NCBI GenBank assembly: GCA_016169945.1
Contig: JADLSH010000373.1
Span: 1,178,001 to 1,242,000, forward strand
Direction of reading: 5' to 3'
DNA from: Trachythela sp. YZ-2020
Lineage: Eukaryota > Cnidaria > Anthozoa > Malacalcyonacea > Clavulariidae
Length of the DNA: 64,000 nucleotides
Shown here: positions 44,640 through 53,768 of the stretch, in pieces
How positions within the stretch are numbered: position 1 is the stretch's first letter
Layout of the letters: every line of letters starts with the position of its first letter
Position numbers and translations under genes: made by a program
The notes under the pieces: generated by a model
What the model was told of the DNA's origin: nothing
Database searches by the model: none
What the model saw: only the letters and a program-made list of their open reading frames with translations

Positions 44640-47600
44640 ATCATTTTAGGAAAATCGAAAAGTTAGAGTGGAAGCACTGTTTCAAAACAAAGAATATAGA
44701 TGTTAAACGATAGAGATCTTGTCTTGTTTATAAAAACGATTTTGGAGGAATTAACATTATGAATTATACATGAGAGGTGTAATACATAAGTGAAATAAAT
44801 GTATTATCATATAATCAAGTCTACTGCTATTGTAATAATACAAAACGATAACAATTAAAAACAATTGTTTAATATTCGTTCATCTTGTTAGCACGGATAA
44901 AATTGTGGTCATTGACTCATTGTGCTCAGCTACATCAACTCCACACTTCAGTACTAAAAAATATAAAACAGTTTTTAGTAATTTAAATATTTAGAGATGG
45001 AATACACAAGAAAGTATAGAGTATATTTATCATTTATCATGAGATGCCAAAAGCGAGTCGCCTTCAAAGTCTTGCTAAAAAGCAGCTTTTGGAAGCTTCA
45101 AAAGCATGTGGTCAAACCAAATTTTCTTTCATTACGCAATCTGAGACATCTGCTGTTGTCGATGATAATCCTGACTGTATCACAAGCACAACCGATGACA
45201 CAAGTACTGATGCCGGAGAAAAGGAAGCCTCTCCCTTGAATCAACAGTCAAGTGAAGAAGAAGTCGACCCGTGGATTAAAGCGACGAATTCTGACCTGTA
45301 TTTTACACCAAACGTGAAGCGTGAGAGCGAAAATAAAGGAGTGGTTTGATGATCATAAGTGGTTATGGTATCACCAAGGAAAAAGGGCAGCATTTTGTGA
45401 AGTATGTACTTTGTTCAAACAACCTCACGATTCCTCGCCATTCATTTACTATGATAGAGCAGCTGGTTTTCAAAACTGGAAAAAGGGAAACAAAAGACTA
45501 GAAGACCACGAACGTAGCGAGAATCATCGACATGCTTCAAAAGAATCGACAAAGGAGCGACCTGATGTAGCATGCCAGCTAGATACTGCACGTCAAAAGC
45601 AGCAATACCTTAGACGGACTGGTTTGATAGCTCATTTGAATACTATGAAAACCCTTTTGAGGCAAGGACTTCCAATTCGGGGTCATAAAGATGAAGAATC
45701 GAACATTTTTCAGTTCAACAAGGATAAAGCTTGCAATGATAGTGGTTTGCATCTGCTAATGAGTGAAAATCAATATTTTTCGCATGAGATTCTCAACAAG
45801 CAAGAAAGTCTAATCATATTAGAAGCCAGACGAAGATTGGTTAAAGAAATTAATTCGAACAATTTCTATTCCATTATAAGTGACGAAGCAAGCGATATTT
45901 CAAAAGTGGAACAGTTGTCATTTTCCATCCGTCATTGTAATGATAGTTACGAGACTTTCGAAGACTTCAACGGTATATTTTCATGTGACGAAGGCCTAAC
46001 ATCAGATGCTTTGCTAAAGTATATAGAAGACATACTGCTACGATGCAGTATGGATACAGATAAGCTTGTTGCCACGGCTTTTGATGGTGCATCATCCATG
46101 GTACGACTTGCTCAACTCCTGAAAGAACATTTTGGAGAAAATGTCATTCATATCCATTGTTTGGCACACTGCAACGAGCTTGTATTCAAAGATGCCACAG
46201 CTTTGTCTTGGTTAGTTGCTGATGCACAAGATCTTTGTGAAGATTTGTATGTTCTAGTTGGCGTGAGTCCTAAACGTGTCCTCCTTCTTGAGAACATACA
46301 GAAAGAAATGGCGGAATACTCGGAAATGTCTCCTATTATTCTGAGCTTAAAAAATCTGTCTCGAACAAGATGGACAACAAAGAGCATCCGCAGCTGCAGT
46401 GCTGTTAAAAAAAAACCCGGAGCTACAGGCAACTTTGAAACATCTTTCAAAAGATCCAAGCGTAAAGCCAGAGTGTCGTTCAAAATCAAATGGATTGCTT
46501 GAGAAAACCAAATCAATTCGACAGATTTTTCAACTGGTAGCTATGCATGAACTTGCAAATTTACTGGAAAAGAATTCCAAGCAATTACAATCTGCATCAC
46601 TCACCGCGGAACATGCAGTTTACAGCATTGAGAAGCTTGAAGTGCGTCTAAAAGAACTGCGGTCAGAAGAAGAGTTTCAACGTCTGTACGATCATGCAAA
46701 AAAGATTGTCGGCTTACAAGATGAAGATGAAACGCCAGTTACGCAACAATCGAAGAGAAGAAGGTCGGCTCCTCGCCACCTGTCTGATTATGTCGCTCAT
46801 TCCAATGAGCCTTCATCAGCAAGAGCAATGGACACTAGAACAGAACTTTTGCGTCTTTATTATGAAGCTGTTGATTCTGTCGTAGAGGCAGGGCAGAGAC
46901 GTTTTCACCAAGAGGATTTGAAAATTCTTGAAGCGATAGAGTCATGTCTTCTTGCTGCAGTGAATAAAACAATTCCCCTCTAAGAAATTCGCACAAAATT
47001 AGGACATCTACCTTCAGTTATCGACAAGGACTCATTGGTGTTGGAGCTAGGTGAACTACCTGTTGTGCTAAAGCTTTACAATGCTGAACAGTCTTTACCC
47101 ATTAAGGAAGTCACAAGCCTCTCTACACTTTGCGAAATATTCAACGAAAGAAAAAGCACCAAGAAATGTCTTTCTGAAGTGCATAAACTATTGAAATATT
47201 ATATGTCCGTTCCAATTAGTTCAGCTGCAGCAGAGAGAAGTTTTAGCGTGATGCGTCGCATCAAGTCATGGTTAAGATCCACTATGTCAGAGAACAGCCT
47301 GAACAACAGAATGTTTGCTGCTATCCACAAGAAGCGCATTAACGAGGTTTCCACCGAGGGTATAGCAAAGGCGTTTGTAACAGCAAATGAGCATCGCTGT
47401 AATTACTTTGGAAGATATTAATATAGTTCAGTAAGCGAGTATACGCAACAGACGTATTTTTTATATTTTTTTAGCTAACGTAATATGTAATACATATTAT
47501 GCATGATGCATGCTCTTCGCATTAAAACTTACTGACTTTGCCATTGAAAATACGTTATACTGTGGACCTGAAAGTCTTTGTGTATTCATATGTTTAGTTA

Positions 47601-47671
47601 AGCATCTTAAAATGAAGTGCCCTTTTGTAAAATTCTGCCCCCGTAGCCCTAAATTGCTTCCGGCGCCTCTG
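44640..47671 (+). pseudogene. hAT transposase, full-length but broken (DUF4371/ZMYM1-like type)
   Basis: Only this copy extends past the unit. The order is: MPKASRLQ start (45044), TTF-type finger (FCEVC), SDEASDISKVEQLSFSIR, TAFDGASSMV (catalytic Asp), HIHCLAHCNELVFKDA (CxxH-like), LSRTRWTTKSIRSC, and near the C-terminus SSAAAERSFSVMRRIKSWLR (hAT dimerisation block) to a stop at about 47421. Lesions: an indel near 45327, a slip in the A9 run near 46405 and a TAA at 46981-46983; the same frame then continues. The 3' end is a hAT terminus GGCGCCTCTG at 47671, followed by GATTCAAT, a candidate 8-bp duplication. The 5' terminus was lost when the LINE-A junction formed. Confidence 0.88.
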
Positions 47672-47679
47672 GATTCAAT

Positions 47680-48400
47680 GACCCGTTCAACTCTGAGACC
47701 CAACAGCTTTTATACAATTGCTGGTCATCTGCATAGATGTAAATTTGACGGTTTCCATCCGCTATTAATAGAGTGTTGAGCAAGAATTTCCGGCAATTCA
47801 TTGATGTAGAGTATGAATAGAATAGGACCTAAAACAGATCCTTGAGGGACACCACAGGTTACTTTCAAAGGATCTGACCTTGTGCAACCAATCTTTACGC
47901 ATTGTGTTCTGTCAGCCAAGTAGTTTGTAAACCACTTTAGAGATGTGCCGGTAATACCATATTTATGGAGCTTGTCCACAAGCATTCTGTGATCGAGACT
48001 GTCAAAGGCTTTACTGAGGTCCAATAGAGTAAGTAATGTGATTTCTGTATTTTCCATTGAATTAAACATATCATTCGTTATACAGGTCAATGCCGTGATC
48101 GTAGAAAAACCCTTGAGATAACTTGATTGAAATTTATATAGCAAGGAGTTTTCATTTAGATAAGTTATCAACTGTTTGCATACCAATTTCTCCAACACCT
48201 TCGACAGAATAGGAAGTACCGAAATGGGTCGAAAATTCGATTTAACATTTTTATCACCACTTTTAAAAATTGGAGTTACCATAGCTGATTTCCATTGCAG
48301 GTATGACAGACTGTTCTATCGAGAGGTTAGTTAAATAAATGATGGATTCCAGTACAGAATGAACACCTACTGCTATCTTCAACGTCCTGATGTCAATAGT
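47680..48400 (-). pseudogene. LINE-C reverse transcriptase fragment, cut by the hAT element
   Basis: From about 48400 on the minus strand: MVTPIFKSGDKNVKSNFRPI, SVLPILSKVLEKLV, LLDLSKAFDSLDHRML, LADRTQCVKIG, CGVPQGSVLGPILF. The catalytic YADD follows in another frame at about 47730 (IYADDQQLYKS). The frame runs to the 47672 hAT boundary, so the hAT element inserted in the RT thumb coding region. The remainder beyond the hAT 5' end is missing. A frame slip lies near 47780. Confidence 0.82.
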
Positions 48401-48780
48401 ATCGATACCAGAGCTTTATCACTGGATAAACTTGAGATAATCTGCACTACAGTAAAGTAACAAACTGACACTCGCATCTTATTATTGCTCTTGCTCAGGC
48501 TCGCCCCATGATGCTTGGCATCTCCCTAGTATGATAAGATGATGCGAAAAGCTGGTGGGGTTTAATCACTGCAGTGAAAGTTCCTTGTACGTACGGACAA
48601 CGTATGCACACGTATGTATACTATACGCACCATAATGCATTGCGCTTGAACTCAATTAGCCACCAAACTGGGGCTCGCTCAGGCTCGCCCCAATTATATT
48701 TCTCTTGCTATTGTCACCTTTATTTCATTTACAGTTCTGACTTCTGACACTTTGAGCCAAACGACCCCTCCCACTTAAAG
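48401..48780. other. No gene recognised; repeated GCTCAGGCTCGCCCC
   Basis: GCTCAGGCTCGCCCC occurs at about 48494 and 48674 in the same orientation, 180 bases apart. Each has CTTGCT/CTCTTGC nearby, which suggests a short repeat-derived segment. Confidence 0.45.
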
Positions 48781-48849
48781 TACATTGACATTGTTGCCAT
48801 AGTGACGGCGAGGAATTGTTTTAAAAAAGAGATTTTGTAAATTTTGAGA

Positions 48850-49830
48850 GAGCCGTTTGAACCCGGGATATTTTAGTAAATAAAACTTTTTTATTGTTAT
48901 ATTATGAGACGTGAGTTTGTATTGACACAAGTTCAGTACAAAGTGGTGCCGTGAAATTTGTAACGCATTTAACAAAAGTAAACGCTTTAAACGAGGATAT
49001 AAACAATGAGCAACGAGGACGAACAACCAGCCATTACGCTGGAAGAACAACAGTTTGAGAAGGAAATCTCAATAGAAATCAACAAGCTTGAGTACTACCT
49101 TGAAGATATTACTGAATTAATCGATAGCCAAGACACACGAGAGATAAAGGTAACGTCTAAACGTACACTTATGTAAACAATTTGATGAAGAGTGGTAACA
49201 ACTTGGAGGAATTACAACAGTTTAAGCGAGAAGCCAGTGACATACTAGAAAATGCAAAATTCCCCATCCACAAATCGGCATCCAACCTGCCCGGGTTAGA
49301 AAGTGAAGACGTGGCAGACCCAAGCAAGATACTTGGTCACATTTGGCAAAAGGCACAAGATACCCTGAAAGTTAATGTCCAAGCTCTTGCGGATGACCAA
49401 CAAGTCACAAAGCTACTTGGCCGACTTGGAGGTATTTATGACCCACTCGGTCTGATATCACCTACTGTTGTCGAAGGGAAACGGTTGTACAGAGAAGCGT
49501 GCCAGTCGACCAAGGAGTGGAACACTGTAGTGCCAAAACAGCTTACGAAGGAATGGCTGAAATGGAACAGACAACTTCGAACTGTCCGAGTACCAAGAAG
49601 TATTTCAAAGGGCGTGAGAAAGATAAAAGTGGTACATCTTCATGTAGTTGCAGATGCTGGGCAAACAAATCTTGCGTTCGAACAACTCGAAGCAGTGATC
49701 GTAGACATTGAGAGGCACCTGAATAACCGTCCTTTGACTTACGTTGGAAGTGGCGAAAGGTGAAGAGCAAGTGTTAACACCAAATACCATAATATGGGGA
49801 CAGAATTGCTATATTCTAGAGAACGATGCG
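48850..49830 (+). mobile_element. BEL/Pao retrotransposon, internally deleted
   Basis: GTGGTGCCGTGAAA at about 48942 looks like a BEL-type primer-binding site, so the sequence before it is a probable LTR end. Gag starts at 49006 (MSNEDEQPAITLEEQQFEKE) and is cut near 49150. From 49182 the frame is Pol: KSGNNLEELQQFKREAS, LGRLGGIYDPLGLISPTVVE and EWLKWNRQL (RT/RNase H connection). It then jumps to integrase text: AFEQLEAVIVDIERHLNNRP. Two large deletions therefore removed most of Gag/protease/RT and most of the integrase. A different BEL copy lies at the start of the window. Confidence 0.82.
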
Positions 49831-49960
49831 TCATACATAGCTACTTCTATGCGTATGGTGTTTGTCGCGCTATCTAAAAATACCACATGTAAACAAAATA
49901 ATTTTAAATTCAATGCTTAATTGGCCCGGTGGGGCAACATTAGTTCAACATGGATCAACA

Positions 49961-50440
49961 TCAGAAGGCGAAAAAAGCAGCGCGTAGTCGGAAAAGTTGG
50001 TCATAATCATATTTATTTATTTATTTAACTTTGCCAGGTGACACATTTACATCAGAAAATAACAAATAGAGTTACAAACACACAAAAAACAACCAAAAAA
50101 ACACTATACAACACACTAAAATTAAACACTAATAACAAATGGCGGGGACGCCACAACAGTTAAAACCAATTACTGTGGCCCCTTAAATATGTGTCGTCGC
50201 CCATGTTTTGAGACACTCACAATGAACGAAGTGATCACAGCATGGTGTCTTTGTGCTAAGAGGCTCGTTATCCTTCACAGCCGCTAAACAAAAGTGACAA
50301 TCTTCTTCCTCGACGGTACGTTCTTCCTTGTCCCACTCTCGAATTGTAGAGAGTATTCCGAACAGAGATATTTTTTCGTTGAAAGTGAACAGCTCGGTTC
50401 CGGTAGAACTCCGATAGATTCCATAGTGTATTTAGTATTC
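49961..50440 (-). pseudogene. RING-finger reading frame, interrupted by a LINE tail
   Basis: On the minus strand: ELFTFNEKISLFGIL, then DCHFCLAAVKDNEP and TPCCDHFVHCECLKTW. The CxxC, Cys-Cys-x2-His-x2-His and CxxC-like spacing fits a RING or RING-like zinc finger. After a 181-bp LINE 3' fragment (50011-50191) the frame continues as HDYDQLFRLRAAF to a stop at 49961. The start is not seen (a stop lies just upstream of 50440). RING proteins are often ubiquitin ligases. It lies beside the virus-like remnant and may be one of its accessory genes, or it may be host- or transposon-derived. Confidence 0.58.
50011..50191 (-). mobile_element. 3' fragment of a CR1-like LINE
   Basis: ATTTATTTATTTATTTAACTTT at the left is the tail read on the minus strand, and GGGGACGCCACAACAG with CCAATTACTGTGGCCCC marks the family. 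The LINE at 54293-55497 has the matching blocks TTTATTTATTTATTT and GCCAATTACAGCGGGCCC. Confidence 0.78.
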
Positions 50441-50473
50441 AGACGAGTGAATGTTGTATATTTATAAGGTTAG

Positions 50474-50550
50474 GGTTACGCACCCTTTGAGTAATAAGGG
50501 GGTTATGTACCCTTTGAATAATAATGAGGTTACGTACCCTTTGAATAATT
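50474..50550. repeat. 27-bp tandem repeat, three copies
   Basis: GGTTACGCACCCTTTGAGTA, GGTTATGTACCCTTTGAATA and GGTTACGTACCCTTTGAATA start at 50474, 50501 and 50528. It lies just outside the first plus-strand virus-like frame and could be near an old element end. Confidence 0.85.
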
Positions 50551-50666
50551 AAAACTCGTTGTAGATATTTTGTATTCTTTCAATGAAGACAAAATAAAAA
50601 CAATCTTCCAGACCGGTGACCTAAGAATATCAAGCGCAACATTCCCCTAAATGATAGTCATTCATC

Positions 50667-51078
50667 ATGGATAAGAGACAGCATGCAGCGAAAAAGTCAA
50701 GGAAATTTTAGAAGAAAGAGGAAAGGTGAATTTGACTAATACAAAGCACTCTACGAATACGTATCTGAAGAACACCTTGAAGTAATGAAAAAGTTTAAAG
50801 AAAAACATCAAAAAAGTTCACTTCAAGTCATACCAACACTGCAAGACAATCGTTCTCCTCTTCAGTCAACGTTCCCAGACAACATTTCTCCCCCAAATTA
50901 GCCAACGTTCCAAGACAACCGTTCACCTTCTGCTCAAGTCATGCCTATGCTTGATTTTTCCTACAACATTTTTCATCCTCTCCTCCAAGACAGCTTTTCC
51001 CCTCCACAGTTTCAAGACATTTCCAATCTGTTCTGGATGGATGAGCCTCCAAACCTGGATCTGTCTCTACTCATGTAA
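50667..51078 (+). pseudogene. Decayed small reading frame of unknown function
   Basis: A start MDKRQHAAKKSRK is followed by stops. Then comes a charged segment (YEYVSEEHLEVMKKFKEKHQ), a PxxQDN-type repeat (QDNRSPLQSTFPDN, FQDNRSPSAQ) and an acidic end NLFWMDEPPNLDLSLLM before TAA. At least one slip near 50735 and a stop near 50900 break it. It is not recognised. Position suggests an accessory gene of the virus-like element. Confidence 0.4.
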
Positions 51079-51569
51079 AGAATTCAAAACAAACCACAGG
51101 AGCCACCACATAATAAAAATAATCTGAGCGAAATATTCGATCCAGATTTTATTTCTACGCATACACATGCAAAGATAAATATGAGTGTTCGTGCAGAAAA
51201 AGTTTATAGGCAAACAAACCAGTTTCAATGAATGCAAATTTAGGGTTTTGCAGAAGAAATCTTTCAGCTTATATCCGTAAGTCCGTGAACTTAAAACCAT
51301 CCTTCGTTTATGTCCACATTTATATTTTACTAAAAAAATTATGACCATATAAAACTTTGAAAAATAAGCAAAAACGTACCGATTTTTTAGAGCGATATAT
51401 CGTTGCTAGAATACCGCATTGCACACGTCCGCAGTATGACCAGATTTTTCAGCGGTCATTACCAAAGATGGAGCCTAAATTTTGCCAAAATACATTTATA
51501 TTTTAAATAAACACGTTATGACTTTTGTATTCAGTTTGTCTATGCTTGTGTGCAGAATGGAAGTGATTC
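51079..51569. other. No gene recognised
   Basis: AT-rich interval between two plus-strand frames of the virus-like element; only low-complexity open frames are seen. Confidence 0.4.
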
Positions 51570-51911
51570 TTGTTTGATGAGCTTCAGAAGAATAACGTAG
51601 ACATTGATATGAAGACCTTATCACATCACATAAACCAGTGTCTTAACCATTACAACTCTACATTTCAAGAGTTCCTTGCAAAATCTCTCGATCTGACAAT
51701 TATATTTTATAAGATCGATGTTAACAATTTTGGTCGTGCTGTATCTTACTTAACCTTGGTCTACTTGTCCAAAGACTCCAAGGAAGTTACGCGTAGAGCT
51801 GTACAATTAGTTGCTACACCTCTTAAAAGCTTGGATTTCACAGAGTTTAAGATTGAGGAAAGTTTTTTCCGTAAAATGATTTCTCTTGCCAAGCGTATTT
51901 TTTCGCTATAA
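51570..51911 (+). pseudogene. Small helical protein with a possible Bcl-2 BH1-like motif
   Basis: The 113-residue frame is helical in character, with DVNNFGRAVSYLTLVYLSKD near the centre. Asn-x-Gly-Arg in a hydrophobic helix resembles the BH1 signature of Bcl-2-family proteins (NWGR). No ATG opens the frame; an out-of-frame ATG lies at about 51556, which suggests a 1-base break. Adintovirus-like elements are known to carry Bcl-2-like accessory genes upstream or downstream of their capsid block, so the position is suggestive. Alternatives are an unrelated helical protein or a decayed part of another viral gene. Confidence in the family is low. Confidence 0.35.
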
Positions 51912-51963
51912 AGTACACAAGCATGTGAAATAAAACTCATTGTGTGTTTTGCCTGTGAACACT

Positions 51964-52506
51964 ATGGATGTGAGATTTAAAGCACCTGCAAATTTTTATA
52001 TTTGTGGACAGACTCATAGTGGAAAATCACATTTAGTACGTTCTATGCTACGTAATTTAGAAGAACTGTTTAACCCCTGTTCCAACCAAAATAATATACT
52101 GTTATGGAGAGTATCAAAAATAATTTGATGAGTTATCAAGAACGCTACCTAGCGTTGAATTGATGGAAGGTTTTCCAAACAACTTATATATGACATGACA
52201 GACACGCATGACAACTCCCTGGTGATTTTAGATGATTTAATGTCGCAATGCTCTAATGATCAACGCATGGTGAACCTTTTTACTTGCGGAAGTCATCATA
52301 GAGGGATGACAATCCTATTTCTCACGCAAAATCTATTTCCACCTGGTAAACTTTCGCGAACTATCAGCTTGAATTCTCACTACATGCTGATATTCCTAAA
52401 TCTGTGCGATTCTCTTGGGATTTCAACATTGGCCAAGCATCATTTGCAAGATGTCCAAGCGCATGAGAGGAAGTCTTCCTTATCTTCAGGTGATAGTGAA
52501 ATCTAA
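51964..52506 (+). pseudogene. FtsK/A32-like genome-packaging ATPase of a Maverick/adintovirus-like element
   Basis: The first part has RFKAPANFYICGQTHSGKSH, whose GQTHSGKS is a Walker A motif. A stop follows near 52126. The second part (from about 52195) has DNSLVILDDLM (Walker B, acidic pair) and GMTILFLTQNLFPPGKLSRT, a block shared by A32-type ATPases of Mavericks and related viruses. The enzyme would power packaging of DNA into the capsid. The break near 52126-52190 (stop plus frame change) and the downstream out-of-frame overlap with the next gene make it non-functional. About 200 residues remain, near the usual family size. Confidence 0.8.
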
Positions 52507-53146
52507 ACCTAAATTGCGAAAGTTGTTGATTGACAACGTTCCTGCGAGTGTCATCACAGCCATTTGCGAGTGCTCGCCGAATTTGCTTAAAGGCGTCATT
52601 CCAGTATCACCGCGTCAAAAGCAACGTTTTGGACAGAAGCAAAAGTTATACTATGCGAACATGGAACGTTATCTAGACTTAAGATGTCAAAAGGACAATC
52701 AAATTCCTATGGTAAAGCTAGCCCAGAACAAAGACGAAGTTATGCAAGAATTGCCCGACTCAGTCATTGTGGATACTGTCCCTACGAGAATGAAAAAAAG
52801 GGTGACGGCTATCTTGAACCGTTTGAAAGCAAGACCGGACGTCATCACATGGGACAAAACAGGACAAGTCAAGCTCGAAGGCGAAAGCATTCCACAATCA
52901 AACATATCAGACCTGATCTCGGACGCTGTGAGAAGCCGTAAGAATTTTATTCCCGCTGGTTCAAAAGATTTTTCCGTGCTTTATCAAAGATAAATGTTCC
53001 TAAAGATCTTGTACGGAACGATGAAAGATGGAGACAAGCTGATGAAGAAGATTACATTGTTTATACACCGGGTCCCAGTAGACTAACGCATCAAATGAAA
53101 AAAGGAAAAACTAAAAAACTATTATCGCCTAAATGGCAAAACCTTT
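52455..53146 (+). pseudogene. Core-type basic protein gene downstream of the ATPase
   Basis: The frame starts inside the ATPase end with MSKRMRGSLPYLQVIVKSKP and continues ITAICECSPNLLKGVIPVSP, then a second block RMKKRVTAILNRLKARPDVI and SNISDLISDAVRSRKNF. Both blocks are familiar from proteins next to packaging ATPases in cnidarian virus-like elements; the exact function (core or scaffold) is unknown. A frame slip near 52975 separates the body from a Lys-rich tail that ends at about 53146. Two originally separate short genes could be fused here. Confidence 0.62.
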
Positions 53147-53279
53147 GACACCGTGATATGTAACTATTTTAAGTGTTATTCAATAAAATTGTTTTAAAGT
53201 TTTTTTAGATATCATTTTTCTGTTGTGCGCTAATCAAAACAAACACGTATGGTTTTTACAACATTTATTAAAACATTTT

Positions 53280-53768
53280 TTTACAAAACTGATTAAGGCC
53301 AACATTTGACTGCATTAACATAACTTTATAATGAGTTTTAACAAACTGAGACACTTTTGCGTCATTTAACATAGTATCGTGAGTAAATAACTGTACGATC
53401 TTACTCATACTTTGTCCACGTGCTCTATGGCTAAGGTAAAATATGCAATATTAGCCGCACACGTCTGACCAGGCACTTTGCAGTTTACAAGTGTTAAATT
53501 CATAAGACTCTAAAAAGTCTCCAAACGAGGTCTTGTAGAAATCTGGTGGTTGTCCATAACTGTCGAAAAATTATCCTTTCTCTTCTGATGGAAAGTAAAA
53601 GGCCACCCAATGCGTTCCTGGTTCTGTGCTCGGATCAGTGTTGGCGACAAAACCGCACGGATATTTCTCGATCGTTTGAGGTAACTTATCACTTGGAAAT
53701 ACATCGCAAAACTTCCTGCTTGTCACAGGATCTTGTTTTAGTGCAAGAGTTATCTGTAATGTATTCAT
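53280..53768 (-). pseudogene. Adenain-like cysteine protease (Maverick/adintovirus type)
   Basis: Minus strand: LPQTIEKYPCGFVANTD and GTHWVAFYFPSEE, the His-containing block of adenovirus-type proteases. After a frame slip near 53570 comes the Cys block around 53450, where the signature has a TAA in place of the residue next to the catalytic-site Tyr. In the family it matures capsid proteins. Two independent lesions (slip and nonsense codon) show long decay. It lies directly downstream of the major capsid gene in the same orientation, the usual order. Confidence 0.78.

Larger units (their letters stand above)
36688..46076. repeat. Tandem triplication of a LINE-A/hAT unit
   Basis: The unit runs from the LINE-A endonuclease end (TTGTGGTCAGATAGTCC) through the LINE 5' end into the 5' part of a hAT transposase, ending GCTTGTTGCCACG. 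Copies: 36688-40210 (3,523 bp), 40211-43144 (2,934 bp) and 43145-46076 (2,932 bp). Copies 2 and 3 differ by only a few bases; examples are GAGGGTTATT versus GAGGTTATT and GGGAAACGAA versus GGGAAACAAA. Copy 1 has 594 extra bases (38187-38780). The hAT side (GCCACG|GCTTTT) and LINE side (AATCACG|TTGTGG) share CACG at the junction. The high identity implies a recent event, or an assembly artefact. Confidence 0.92.

Noticed and set aside
51067..51348. Membrane-like 93-residue frame on the minus strand
   Set aside because: Composition reflects AT-rich DNA; no relation to viral accessory genes could be seen.
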